64,000 bases of DNA from Thermoplasmata archaeon. Lineage in GTDB: Archaea; Thermoplasmatota; Thermoplasmata; Methanomassiliicoccales; Methanomethylophilaceae. The notes below the pieces were generated by a model. It was not told where the DNA came from, ran no database searches, and was given only the letters and a program-made list of their open reading frames with translations. The stretch covers positions 57,723 through 121,722 of the forward strand of contig SUSV01000004.1 in the NCBI GenBank assembly GCA_015063245.1, in the 5' to 3' direction. Below, piece by piece: positions 42,405 to 52,190 of this stretch (positions are counted from its first letter, which is position 1; every line of letters starts with the position of its first letter). Made by a program: the position numbers and the translations under genes.

Positions 42405-43616
42405 ATGGCATCAGGGAACGGAAATGAGTTAATGATCAAGGACGACATCTTCTGGATCGGAGGGGACGACAGGACCGCTGGCCTGTTCGAGGGTTCGTTC
42501 CCCGTGCCCGAGGGAGTCTCCTACAATTCATACCTCATCATGGACGAGAAGACGTGTCTCCTGGACACCTGCGACATATCCGTATCGGCCCAGTTCTGGA
42601 AGAAGCTCCGTGCCACTCTGGACGGAAGGAAGCTCGACTACCTGGTGATCAACCACATGGAGCCCGACCACGGAGCCGCCATCGTTCAGGTCATCGAGAC
42701 ATATCCTGATGTCATAGTGGTAGGCAACAGCAAGACGTTTGATATGCTCTACAACTTCTACCAGCTCAAGCCGACCAACACCCTTGAGGTCAAGGACGGT
42801 GATGTGCTGTCGCTCGGTAGGCACAGCCTCAGGTTCATCTATGCGGTGATGGTCCATTGGCCAGAGGTCATGTTCACCTATGACGAGAAGGAGAAGATCC
42901 TTTTCTCAGCGGATGCCTTCGGTACTTTCAAGGCCCTGTCCGGATCGCTGTATGCGGATGAAATAGACTTCGAGAGGTGCTATCTCGATGAGGCGAGACG
43001 CTACTACGCCAACATCGTCGGTAAGTACGGAGCAAAGGTCCAGAATGTATTCGGGAAGCTTCAGGGAACGCTGATCGACATGATCTGCCCCCTGCACGGA
43101 CCTATATGGAGGAGTCAGAGCATAGGGTACATCATGGAGAAGTACTTCCGCTGGAGCTCCTATGAGCCAGAGGAACCCGGAGTGGTCATCGCTTACGCAT
43201 CGATGTACGGCAACACGGCCGCAGTGGCCGAGAGGCTCGCGATGCTACTCAAGACCAAGGGCGTCAGGAACGTCTCGGTCCATGATGTCACCAGGACCCA
43301 TCCGTCATACGTGGTCGCGGATGCGTTCAGGTTCACGAACATAGTCCTCGCTGCACCCACCTACAACAACAGCCTCCACCCAGCTATGTCCGCTGTCCTC
43401 GAGGACATGGGGATCATGGCTGTCCAGAACAGGAGGTTCTCGGTCATAGGGAACGGATCATGGGCCCCGCAGTCCCCAAAGATAATGGAGGAGAGACTCT
43501 CTGCGATGAAGGACATGACCAAGGTAGGCGAGACCTTCGTCATCAAATCCTCGATGAGGCCGGAACAATCCGAGGACCTGGCTAAGTTGGCCGAAGCCAT
43601 CGCGGCATCCCTGTGA
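42405..43616 (+). CDS. fprA: FprA-type flavodiiron protein (F420H2 oxidase)
   Basis: 403 aa. Metallo-beta-lactamase-like diiron domain with HMEPDHG at 84-90, the following His in MVHWPEVM and the Asp in SADAFG, then a flavodoxin domain from about 262 (YASMYGNTAAVAERLA). In methanogens FprA reduces O2 to water with F420H2, protecting anaerobic enzymes. ATG 42405 is used; an ATG at 42432 is an alternative. Transcribed alone. Confidence 0.92.
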   Translation: MASGNGNELMIKDDIFWIGGDDRTAGLFEGSFPVPEGVSYNSYLIMDEKTCLLDTCDISVSAQFWKKLRATLDGRKLDYLVINHMEPDHGAAIVQVIETYPDVIVVGNSKTFDMLYNFYQLKPTNTLEVKDGDVLSLGRHSLRFIYAVMVHWPEVMFTYDEKEKILFSADAFGTFKALSGSLYADEIDFERCYLDEARRYYANIVGKYGAKVQNVFGKLQGTLIDMICPLHGPIWRSQSIGYIMEKYFRWSSYEPEEPGVVIAYASMYGNTAAVAERLAMLLKTKGVRNVSVHDVTRTHPSYVVADAFRFTNIVLAAPTYNNSLHPAMSAVLEDMGIMAVQNRRFSVIGNGSWAPQSPKIMEERLSAMKDMTKVGETFVIKSSMRPEQSEDLAKLAEAIAASL

Positions 43617-43700
43617 GATTAAGCTGTCTGCTTTACAATTCTGCCAGAATGGTAAGTAATCCCAGCAACCCTATTATAATCCGGACCCGATTTTGGGACC

Positions 43701-44705
43701 ATGGCCTTCACCATCAGGTTCTGCCCATACTGCGGCGATGAGATCCAATCCGAGGAATCGGGCATCTATGTCTGTCAGGAATGCGATAAGCGCATCGTGA
43801 GGTCCAGAACCAACATGAAGGCGTTTCTGCAGAACAAACCTTATAAGATGGAGTTCGACAAGATACTCGGTATGACCGAGGAGGACCCGGATAAGGCTCT
43901 CGAGATGATCGAGGAATGCTTCTCGGAAACCGAGGCACCGAATGCCGACATGTACTTCACCCGCGGCATAGCCTACGCCGCGGTCGGTGAGGACGGCAAA
44001 GCCCACAACGATTGGAAGAAGGGATTGGATGCCCTGACCGACCTCCGTTACATCGATGCCTACATCGTCGCCGTGAGCAGGAGCATCGAGCAGCTTATAT
44101 GCCTCAAGGAACGCGAATTCGTCCAGTTCAACCCCCTCGAATACATCGATATGATCTCGACCGAGTTCAGGCTCAAAAGCGAGGTTCCCTGCAAAGGGGT
44201 GTTCTACATCACGATATACAGGAACTTCAGGATGGATATGCAGTCCGGAAAATTCGAGGACGAGTACGAGATCTTCGAAGGCATCATCCCGCCCATCCTG
44301 AACAGGATCCTGGCGTACGGACGCAACTTCAGGACCACGTGCGACATCATCGAGGAAATACTCGAGGACTTCCATTACAACCCCGAGACGTACATCGAGG
44401 ACGACAATCTCAGGCTCCACCTGTGCAGCATCCTCGACGGAAAGTATACGGAGCTCTCGAAGGATTTCTCCGAGGACCATATGATCCGCATCTTCAGACA
44501 CTGGAACGACGAGAACATGTTCGAGCTGGAGTATTGGGTCGGAGAGCTCATGAGGTCAGTCAAGGACACGACCATCCTTCAGACGCTTAGGAAGCTCAGG
44601 GTTCTTGACCACGGGGAGTTCGATCTCGACGCGGCCGTGGAGTACTTCGCCAGGAAGCACCTTCTCATAACGGAAGAGGGCGTGGACCTCTCAGAACAGG
44701 CCTAA
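43701..44705 (+). CDS. Zinc-ribbon protein with helical repeat region
   Basis: 334 aa. An N-terminal zinc ribbon (FCPYCGDEIQSEESGIYVCQEC, two CxxC, residues 7-28) precedes a long helical region with TPR-like pieces (ADMYFTRGIAYAAVGEDGKAHNDWKKGLDAL near 75-105). No enzymatic motif. One of three genes here ending in TAA. Its 3' end overlaps mntP by 15 nt tail to tail. Possibly a scaffold; no family assigned. Confidence 0.65.
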   Translation: MAFTIRFCPYCGDEIQSEESGIYVCQECDKRIVRSRTNMKAFLQNKPYKMEFDKILGMTEEDPDKALEMIEECFSETEAPNADMYFTRGIAYAAVGEDGKAHNDWKKGLDALTDLRYIDAYIVAVSRSIEQLICLKEREFVQFNPLEYIDMISTEFRLKSEVPCKGVFYITIYRNFRMDMQSGKFEDEYEIFEGIIPPILNRILAYGRNFRTTCDIIEEILEDFHYNPETYIEDDNLRLHLCSILDGKYTELSKDFSEDHMIRIFRHWNDENMFELEYWVGELMRSVKDTTILQTLRKLRVLDHGEFDLDAAVEYFARKHLLITEEGVDLSEQA

Positions 44706-45251
44706 GTGCTCAAGGAGTATCTTCATCCCTATCGCTATCAGGATCAGTCCGCCGAGGATCTCCGCCTTCGAGCTGAATCTGTCACCTATTATGCTCCCAA
44801 GCTTCACACCCGCCATCGATATGACCATGGTGATGGAACCTATTATGAGCGCCGGTTCGAATATGCCGACATCGTCGAGCGCAAGCGATATCCCCACTGC
44901 AAGAGCATCTATGCTCGTCGCTATGGCCAGCAGGAACATCACCCTGACGCCGATGTCTGCATCCATGCCTTCATCTGAACCTTCGAGAGCCTCCCTTATC
45001 ATGTTGAGCCCTATCAGGAGAAGGAGTATGCAGGCCACGATGTAGTCGAACTGAGAGATGAGATGATGGAATGATGAGCCCAGATAATATCCTATGATGG
45101 GCATGATCCCCTGGAAGGCACCGAACCACAGACCGACCGTGAGAGTGGATCTGAGACCGGGGGTGCGCATAGAGAGCCCTTTGCAGATAGATACCGCGAA
45201 GGAATCCATCGCCAGACCAACGGCGATGAGGATCACAGCTATCAGGTCCAT
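44691..45251 (-). CDS. mntP: Manganese efflux pump MntP
   Basis: 186 aa with six helices in two repeats. The characteristic GLAMDSFAVSICKG (residues 12-25) and ATSIDALAVGISLAL (near 112-126) carry the paired Asp residues of the DUF204/MntP family. Exports Mn2+. No yybP-ykoY-type riboswitch is visible in the 100-bp gap upstream. Confidence 0.92.
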   Translation of the reverse strand: MDLIAVILIAVGLAMDSFAVSICKGLSMRTPGLRSTLTVGLWFGAFQGIMPIIGYYLGSSFHHLISQFDYIVACILLLLIGLNMIREALEGSDEGMDADIGVRVMFLLAIATSIDALAVGISLALDDVGIFEPALIIGSITMVISMAGVKLGSIIGDRFSSKAEILGGLILIAIGMKILLEHLGLF

Positions 45252-45351
45252 ATCTACCGTTATATCTGATAATTAATCATTGTTTCGCTCAGGATTAGGA
45301 TAGGTTAAAATAGTGATATATATGTTGGAGGTATAATCCAATAATGATATT

Positions 45352-45753
45352 ATGACAGCAAAGGAGGTAACGGTGAAAGAATGCGGGAGGTGCGGACATA
45401 AATGGTCCAGCAGCATCGCTGTCCCGGCGAGATGTCCCCACTGCGGGACATACCATTGGCAGGGGGAATCCACTGAGTACAGCTGCTTCGTGTGCGGCCA
45501 CACTTGGTTCTCCCGTACTTCCAAGATCCCGATGAGGTGTCCGAAATGCAAGACGCGCTCTTGGCAGACCGGACCGAAGACGTTCAGCGTCAAGAACATC
45601 GATGTGAAGGACAAGAACGTCAAGACGGTTATGGACCACTATCGCCGCGGCAGAGGATGCGTGGAGATAGCCATGAAGACCGGCATCGCACTCTCATCCG
45701 TCATCAATATCGTCAAATCGTATTCCGGCGAAGGCCATCCGCCGAGAATGTAA
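45352..45753 (+). CDS. Double zinc-ribbon protein with C-terminal HTH-like helix pair
   Basis: 133 aa. Two zinc ribbons, C-GRCGHKW...CPHCGTYHW and CFVCGHTWFSR...CPKCKTRSW, each resembling a transcription-factor ribbon. A C-terminal segment KTVMDHYRRGRGCVEIAMKTGIALSSVINIVKSY resembles a resolvase- or sigma-like helix-turn-helix. Probably a DNA-binding regulator. Ends in TAA, followed by a strong hairpin. A TATA (GTTAAAATAG) lies about 45 nt upstream. Confidence 0.7.
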   Translation: MTAKEVTVKECGRCGHKWSSSIAVPARCPHCGTYHWQGESTEYSCFVCGHTWFSRTSKIPMRCPKCKTRSWQTGPKTFSVKNIDVKDKNVKTVMDHYRRGRGCVEIAMKTGIALSSVINIVKSYSGEGHPPRM

Positions 45754-45768
45754 GAATAAAGAAAGAAA

Positions 45769-45784
45769 GGGGGCTCTCACCCCC
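45769..45784. terminator. Bidirectional hairpin between convergent genes
   Basis: GGGGG-CTCTCA-CCCCC between the zinc-ribbon gene and ribH, able to end both transcripts. Confidence 0.6.
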
Positions 45785-45792
45785 GTTTGTTC

Positions 45793-46203
45793 TCACTCCA
45801 GTCTCTGGAGCATCTTCACGACAGCATCGACGACATCCCTGCCCTTCTCGATCCTGTCCATGGCCTGAAGCTCGGTCATTCCGGGTCCGGTGACACCGAA
45901 TCCCACGGGCTTCCCGTATTCGAGACCGAGGTCCATGATTTTCCTTGAGGCCTGTCCGATGACGACCTCATCGTGCTTGGTCTCTCCGGTGATCACTGCA
46001 CCGAGCGTGATGACCGCGTCGATGTCCTTGTCCTCGAGAAGTTTCTTGGTGGCCATCGGGATCTCGAAACATCCGGGAACCTTGATCTCCCTGGTGATCT
46101 TGACACCGAGGAAGTCCGCCTCTGCCTTAGCCCTCTCGAGCATGAGCGAGGTGACCTCGTAGTTGAACTCTGCCACAACTGCTCCGATCTTGTATGCTTT
46201 CAT
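45793..46203 (-). CDS. ribH: Lumazine synthase
   Basis: 136 aa. Condenses 5-amino-6-ribitylaminouracil with dihydroxybutanone phosphate to ribityl-lumazine. Motifs: VAEFNYEVTSLML, VPGCFEIPMATKKL, LGAVITGETKHDEV (catalytic His in KHD), PVGFGVTG. Last gene of the ribB-ribL-ribC-ribH operon, 9 nt after ribC. Confidence 0.95.
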   Translation of the reverse strand: MKAYKIGAVVAEFNYEVTSLMLERAKAEADFLGVKITREIKVPGCFEIPMATKKLLEDKDIDAVITLGAVITGETKHDEVVIGQASRKIMDLGLEYGKPVGFGVTGPGMTELQAMDRIEKGRDVVDAVVKMLQRLE

Positions 46204-46212
46204 TTCAATACC

Positions 46213-47106
<894 letters not shown>

Positions 47107-47814
47107 TCAAAACTCCGGGTGGGTCTCTTTGAACTTCTTCCACTCGGCGATGACCTCGTCACCGTCGATGATCTGCATGCCGTGCTCCTTCGCATACTCG
47201 GCCACGCTCGCCTTGGGCCTGGATCCGAAATCGTCGCCCATCATCTCGCAGATGGTCGCCGAGGGCATGACGCCTGCCATGTACATCAATGCGGTACAGA
47301 GCTCGGTGTGCCCGAAACGTGTCTCGAGGATCTTCTCCGATGTGTTCAGGAGGTGGATGTGCCCGGGTGCGCGGAAGTTGGTTCCGAGATCCTTCTTGAT
47401 CTCCTCGGCCGGTTTGTCGGCGAAGATCACCTTGGCATATTCGCTCGCTGTGAGAGCGCGGTCCTTGTCGGTGATCCCTGTGTAGGTCTTCCTGTGATTG
47501 ATTGTGATACCGAATGATGACTTGGTGTTGTCATAGGGGATGTCGGTAGGAGCCATAGCCTTGAGCAGAGGATACTTCTCGCAGTCGTCCCAATAGACGT
47601 CTGACATGAAAGGAAGCCCCAGCTCCCTCGCCTTGGCCAGCGGGGTGGTCACGCAGATGAGCCCCCCTGCGTCCTTCCTCATCTTCTGGATGATCTCCGG
47701 TGTGACGAACTGCGTAGCGACGGTCATGTCGCATTCCCTCTCCCTGTCGTCAAAATCGTAAACAAGAATCGGTTTGCCTTTCCTTACATCTTCCAGGATA
47801 TCTTCGAATGCCAT
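47107..47814 (-). CDS. ribB: 3,4-dihydroxy-2-butanone-4-phosphate synthase
   Basis: 235 aa. Makes the four-carbon unit of lumazine from ribulose 5-phosphate. Motifs: VYDFDDRERECDMTVATQFV (acidic metal site), GGLICVTT, SFGITINHRKTYTGITDKDRA, PGHIHLL and RFGHTELCTALMYMAG. Leads the rib operon. A TATA (TTTTATATTATATAC, 47858-47844) lies about 30 nt before the ATG. Confidence 0.95.
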   Translation of the reverse strand: MAFEDILEDVRKGKPILVYDFDDRERECDMTVATQFVTPEIIQKMRKDAGGLICVTTPLAKARELGLPFMSDVYWDDCEKYPLLKAMAPTDIPYDNTKSSFGITINHRKTYTGITDKDRALTASEYAKVIFADKPAEEIKKDLGTNFRAPGHIHLLNTSEKILETRFGHTELCTALMYMAGVMPSATICEMMGDDFGSRPKASVAEYAKEHGMQIIDGDEVIAEWKKFKETHPEF

Positions 47815-47987
47815 ATAAACACTGAAACGCTCAATCGTCGGAGTATATAATATAAAATTGGTAACTACACTTTAATTGGTAGTGTTTAAATATATTTTAT
47901 AATCCTTAGCCCTAATAAGCATATATTGGAAGTATGGGGCACGAGGAAGTTTTTTTATCGTTCTTATAATACGGAAAGACGATCAAC
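47815..47987. promoter_or_regulatory. Divergent ribB / glyA promoter region
   Basis: Minus strand: ribB TATA at 47844-47858 and, upstream of it, an inverted repeat ACTAC-N10-GTAGT (47864-47883). Plus strand: CTTATAATAC near 47963 is the glyA TATA, 25 nt from the ATG (leaderless). The palindrome sits where a flavin-responsive regulator could act. Confidence 0.5.
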
Positions 47988-49274
47988 ATGGCCGTAGAGG
48001 ACGCCAAATTCATAAGAGAAAATGTCAAGGCCCATAACAAGTGGTTCGAGGAGTGCATCCCCATGATCGCTTCCGAGAACCTCATGAGCCCATTAGCTAA
48101 GGAGATGCTCATCTCCGATTTCGCCGACAGATACGCAGAGGGACTTCCCGGAAAGCGCTACTACCAGGGAAACATCTACGTCGACAAGGTAGAGCTCAAG
48201 GCGATCGAGCTCGCCAAGAAGGTCTTCGACTGTCAGTTCGCAGACCTCAGGCCTATCTCCGGAACCGTCGCGAACATGGCGGTCCTGATGGCGTTCGCAA
48301 AGCCCGGTGACATCATCACCACATGCGCCCTGGACCAGGGTGCACACATCTCCACCTGTGAGTTCGGTGCGTTCGGACAGAGGGGAGTCAATTCAGTCAA
48401 CTACCCCTGGAACGAGTCCGACATGAACCTCGATGTCGACGGAACCATCAAGGTGCTCAAGGCTGCAAAGCCCAAGGTCGCCCAGTTCGGTCTCTCTGTG
48501 TTCCTGTTCCCTCCGCCACTCAAGGAGCTCCAGGACACGTTCAACGAGATCGGATGTCTCGTTTGGGAGGATTGCGCACACGTCCTCGGTCTCATCGCAG
48601 GAGGCCAGTTCCAGGATCCCTTCAGGGATGGGGTCAACGTCGTCTCGGCATCGACCCACAAGACCTTCCCCGGACCCAACCACGGAATCCTCCTCGGTCA
48701 GAACCTCACGGAGGAGCAGGAGAAGAAGCTCCAGCACGCGGCGTTCCCCGGAGTCACATCCTCGCACCACCTCCACGCCATGGCGGCACTGGGAATCACC
48801 CTTGCGGAGATGGATGTCTTCGGAAAGGAGTACGCGGCACAGGCATGCAAGAACTCGCGCGCTCTCGGAGAGGCCCTCTATGAGCTAGGAGTCCCCGTCC
48901 TCTGCCCCGACCTCGGATTCACCAGGTCCCACGCCATCGCAGTCGACGTATCCGAATTCGGAGGAGGAAAGCTCTGCGCACAGCTCCTCGAGGATGCGAA
49001 CATCATCTGTAACAAGAACATGCTCCCCAGGGACAAGAGTTCAGTCAACCCCTCCGGACTCAGGCTCGGATCGCAGGAGATGACACGTCTCGGAATGAAG
49101 GAGAGCGAGATGAAGCAGGTCGCAGAGCTCATCGCAAGGGTCGTCAAGAAGAAGGAGGACCCCGCTAAGGTGAAGGAGGACGTCAAGGAGCTCAAGAAGA
49201 ACTTCGCGAACGTCCAGTACTGCTTCAATGCAGGCGAGCCCGCCTACAGGTACCACGAACTCGTGGACTTCTGA
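47988..49274 (+). CDS. glyA: Serine hydroxymethyltransferase
   Basis: 428 aa PLP enzyme. Interconverts serine and glycine with transfer of the hydroxymethyl unit to tetrahydromethanopterin/folate. Motifs: MIASENLMSPLAKEML, DRYAEGLPGKRYYQG, GTVANMAVLMAF, and the PLP lysine near 225 in STHKTFPGPNHG. Typical of the archaeal branch. Terminator follows. Confidence 0.93.
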   Translation: MAVEDAKFIRENVKAHNKWFEECIPMIASENLMSPLAKEMLISDFADRYAEGLPGKRYYQGNIYVDKVELKAIELAKKVFDCQFADLRPISGTVANMAVLMAFAKPGDIITTCALDQGAHISTCEFGAFGQRGVNSVNYPWNESDMNLDVDGTIKVLKAAKPKVAQFGLSVFLFPPPLKELQDTFNEIGCLVWEDCAHVLGLIAGGQFQDPFRDGVNVVSASTHKTFPGPNHGILLGQNLTEEQEKKLQHAAFPGVTSSHHLHAMAALGITLAEMDVFGKEYAAQACKNSRALGEALYELGVPVLCPDLGFTRSHAIAVDVSEFGGGKLCAQLLEDANIICNKNMLPRDKSSVNPSGLRLGSQEMTRLGMKESEMKQVAELIARVVKKKEDPAKVKEDVKELKKNFANVQYCFNAGEPAYRYHELVDF

Positions 49275-49278
49275 AACC

Positions 49279-49299
49279 GAAGGGGGGGATTCCCCCTTC
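49279..49299 (+). terminator. Terminator hairpin after glyA
   Basis: GAAGGGGG / CCCCCTTC perfect 8-bp stem with a 5-nt loop, 4 nt past the stop. Confidence 0.65.
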
Positions 49300-49367
49300 A
49301 TTCACAGTTCGGCAATCTGGATGATTCCCGACGACCTTTTTTATAACGTCCTTGCGTTTACTCATCG

Positions 49368-50024
49368 ATGACATCCGATAATCGCGAGGACTACCTCATC
49401 AGCATTCTCAGGCTGAGCGACGGCGATAGGACTATCAAGACCACTGAGCTCGCCAAGTTCATGGACGTATCCCCCGCCAGCGTCACGGAGATGACGAAGA
49501 CCCTCGCAGAGGACGGCCTCGTTATCTACGAGAGGTACAAGGGAATCAAATTATCGGAGAAGGGTGTCGCTCAGGCGCGCAGGATACGCAAGAAGCACCA
49601 TGTCGTCGAACATCTTCTGACCGACTGTCTCGGCATGGACCATCAGGAGGCCCATGAAGAGGCGCATAAGATAGAGCATGCGATATCCGATTCCACCAGC
49701 ATCAAGATCTGCAACATGATGGGCAACCCCTTGGACGATGACTGCGCATACTGCTCGGATCCGTGCAAGCATTACAACCAGGGCACCACCAGTCTGATCC
49801 AGCTCAACAAGATGGCGAAGAACAGGGAAGGCGTCATTGCGTACATCAAGACCGAGAATGCAGACCACATCAAGAGGCTGAACTCCATCGGTTTCGTACC
49901 CGGAAGGCAGGTCAGGATCGAATCCATCCTCATGGATGGTGGCGACAGGGTGGTCAAGGTCGGAGAGAACCTCATCGCCCTGAGCTACGAGCTCGCCTCC
50001 GCGGTCTATGTCGACGTGTCCTGA
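49368..50024 (+). CDS. DtxR/MntR-family metal-dependent regulator with FeoA domain
   Basis: 218 aa. N-terminal winged helix (REDYLISILRLSDGD...TTELAKFMDVSPASVTEMTKTL, 4-50), then the metal-binding/dimer domain (KKHHVVEHLLTDCLGMDHQEAHEEAHKIEHAIS) and a cysteine-rich CAYCSDPC near 125-132, then an FeoA/SH3-like domain (about 140-215). Senses Fe2+ or Mn2+ and represses uptake genes. Candidate regulator of the ABC transporter operators at 41449-41510 (inference). Confidence 0.9.
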   Translation: MTSDNREDYLISILRLSDGDRTIKTTELAKFMDVSPASVTEMTKTLAEDGLVIYERYKGIKLSEKGVAQARRIRKKHHVVEHLLTDCLGMDHQEAHEEAHKIEHAISDSTSIKICNMMGNPLDDDCAYCSDPCKHYNQGTTSLIQLNKMAKNREGVIAYIKTENADHIKRLNSIGFVPGRQVRIESILMDGGDRVVKVGENLIALSYELASAVYVDVS

Positions 50025-50041
50025 TCTACGGAGAGGATTTC

Positions 50042-50311
50042 ATGGTCTACTGCAGGAATTGCGGCAAGGAGATCGCAGAGGACTCAGTGTTCTGTGAGTT
50101 CTGCGGAGAGCGTCAGAAGGCGGAGGAGAAGGCCTCTGACAATGATTCGGGCAGCCCCTGGTGGGCAGTGCTCGGATTCTTCATCCCGATAGTCGGATTC
50201 ATACTCTGGCTCTTATGGCGCGATACCAAACCCAAGAGCGCCAGGAGCGCGGGGATTGGGGCATTGATCGGATTCGTCCTGAGTCTGCCGTCATACCTCT
50301 ACTGGTATTGA
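50042..50311 (+). CDS. Zinc-ribbon membrane protein
   Basis: 89 aa. Zinc ribbon YCRNCGKEIAEDSVFCEFCGE (residues 3-23) and two C-terminal hydrophobic helices (about 43-60 and 72-87) of the zinc_ribbon_2 membrane family. ATG 50042 with GGAG 8 nt upstream; 17 nt after the DtxR-family stop, likely co-transcribed. Function unknown. Confidence 0.75.
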   Translation: MVYCRNCGKEIAEDSVFCEFCGERQKAEEKASDNDSGSPWWAVLGFFIPIVGFILWLLWRDTKPKSARSAGIGALIGFVLSLPSYLYWY

Positions 50312-50342
50312 GGAGCAGTTGTTATTTTTCAGAAAAATGAAG

Positions 50343-50360
50343 TCCGGCCCGCAGGCCGGA
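50343..50360 (-). terminator. Terminator hairpin after gltX
   Basis: Perfect 7-bp stem TCCGGCC / GGCCGGA with CGCA loop, 7 nt past the gltX stop; followed by ACTTCATTTTTC on the minus strand. Confidence 0.65.
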
Positions 50361-50367
50361 ATGAGTT

Positions 50368-52047
50368 TCAGCGGTGAGCGAAGATCATGGAGACGGACTT
50401 GGCGTCCTTCTTCTCGATCCTTGCGAACCCGATCCTCTCGAGCTGGACCATGTCGTTGGTCTCCTTCGCGATATCGGGCTCAACGAGTCCCTTGAGGACC
50501 GATCCGTCGGGCATCAAAAGGGTTGCATCCAATCCGTCGGCTGCGACCCACTGCACCGCACGGACGCCCTTCTTGAGGATGGATACGTCATTGCCGTTGT
50601 ACTTCGCAGGGGTTCCGAACTCCAGGTTGCACAGGTCCTTGAGCCTGATCTGCTTCTCATCCTGGAACATCTTGTAATCGGCATCGGAGAGGTACACCGT
50701 CCTGGGTGCCGAGATGCTGTAGACCCTGCTTCCCCTCTCGGGGTGGTCGGGGTGCTTGGGAGCCTCTCCCTCGATCTTGTCGATGCCGTCGATATCGAAT
50801 TTGACGGGATCCTGCACGTAGAAGAACCTGTTGGCGTCGGTGTCGATGACATCCCTGTTCATACCGTAGAGGTTCTGCCAGGAGAACTCGATGTCCACGG
50901 ATTTGATACCGGACTCCACCCAGTATCTCCTGATGGCCTCGGGCCTGATTCCGCGCCTCTTCATCGCTCTGACCGTTCCGGTCCTGACATCGTCCCAGCC
51001 GGTGTACTCCCCGTCCCTGATGCTCTGCTTGATGATCGAGGTCTTGAGGACTGTATCGGGGATGTTGACGAGACCGTAGTGGTAGTACTCGGGCTTCTTC
51101 CATCCGAAGTAATCGAAGATGTACTCCTGCCTGAACGTGTTGTTCAGATGGTCCTTTCCCCTGATGACATGGGTCATCCCCATCTCATGGTCGTCGATGG
51201 CGACGGAGAGGTTCATCATCGGGTATGCGATGTACTTCTCCCCGGTGCGGGGGTGCGGCGTCCTGACGAGCCTGAGGGCGACGAAGTCCCTGACCGCAGG
51301 GTTGGGGTGGGCGATGTCCGTCTTGACAACGACGACCGCCTCTCCGTCGGCATAGTCTCCGGCGAGGAACTTGTCGTATCTGTCGAGCTGCGTCTCGACA
51401 GGGAGGTCGTGGCAGGGGCACTTCTGCTTCTTCTCCTTCAGTGCCCTCCAGTCGTCGCCGTTGCATGTGCAGACGTATGCATGGCCCATCTCGAGGAGCT
51501 TCCTGGTGTAGTCGTAGTACATTTCGAACCTGTCCGACTGGATGTACTGCTTGTTGCATTTGACTCCGAGCCAATCGAGGTCCTCCGGGATCATGTCGTA
51601 TGCGTCGGGATCGATCTTCTCGGGATTAGTGTCCTCGAACCTGAGGACAAGGTCCCCTCCGTATCTCTTGACATACTCGTCGTTGAGGATCGAGACGCGT
51701 GTGTGTCCGATGTGCAGGGGTCCGGAAGGCCCGGGTGCGATACGCATGACGACCTTCCCGTTGACGTTCTTGAGGTCGGGGAGCTCATACTTCCTCTCCT
51801 TCTTCTCCTTCACGAGCAGGGACGAATCCATCTCCTCCAGCGCCTTAGTCTGTGCCTCGAGGCCCATCTTGTTGACCTCTTCCACGATCTGATTGATGAG
51901 GGGTGTGATCTCTCCCGCCTTGGACCTGAGTTCGGGGCAGCTGCCCAGAATCTTTCCAACAACGGCTTTCGGATTGGCTGTACCTTTGAAGAACACCGCG
52001 TTCTGCAGTGCGTATTTCCTGATCGTCTGCTCGATCTCGTCGGACAT
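50368..52047 (-). CDS. gltX: Glutamyl-tRNA synthetase (archaeal, non-discriminating type)
   Basis: 559 aa. About 95 extra N-terminal residues, then the class I catalytic core with HIGH at 112-115 and LRFEDTNPEKI, and a C-terminal beta-barrel like archaeal/eukaryotic GluRS. The KMSKS-equivalent loop reads LKTSIIKQSI where relatives usually have a TSK; the usual lysine appears replaced by Ile. Charges tRNA-Glu (and probably tRNA-Gln for the amidotransferase route). Confidence 0.93.
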   Translation of the reverse strand: MSDEIEQTIRKYALQNAVFFKGTANPKAVVGKILGSCPELRSKAGEITPLINQIVEEVNKMGLEAQTKALEEMDSSLLVKEKKERKYELPDLKNVNGKVVMRIAPGPSGPLHIGHTRVSILNDEYVKRYGGDLVLRFEDTNPEKIDPDAYDMIPEDLDWLGVKCNKQYIQSDRFEMYYDYTRKLLEMGHAYVCTCNGDDWRALKEKKQKCPCHDLPVETQLDRYDKFLAGDYADGEAVVVVKTDIAHPNPAVRDFVALRLVRTPHPRTGEKYIAYPMMNLSVAIDDHEMGMTHVIRGKDHLNNTFRQEYIFDYFGWKKPEYYHYGLVNIPDTVLKTSIIKQSIRDGEYTGWDDVRTGTVRAMKRRGIRPEAIRRYWVESGIKSVDIEFSWQNLYGMNRDVIDTDANRFFYVQDPVKFDIDGIDKIEGEAPKHPDHPERGSRVYSISAPRTVYLSDADYKMFQDEKQIRLKDLCNLEFGTPAKYNGNDVSILKKGVRAVQWVAADGLDATLLMPDGSVLKGLVEPDIAKETNDMVQLERIGFARIEKKDAKSVSMIFAHR

Positions 52048-52190
52048 GCTTCTCGCGTAATTATAAGGAGTATTTATGCCGTGTTACAGCCCCCATGCAT
52101 CTGTCACATGCTATCGTATATTGTCTGGAGATGTTTCCGCGTCGATTGTCGGAACTTAGTTTATTATCTGTAAAAACGATGCCCCGAAAC

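Noticed and set aside
50374..52173. 599-codon plus-strand frame antisense to gltX
   Set aside because: Leu/Val/Asp-rich shadow with no domain; the minus strand encodes a clear GluRS.
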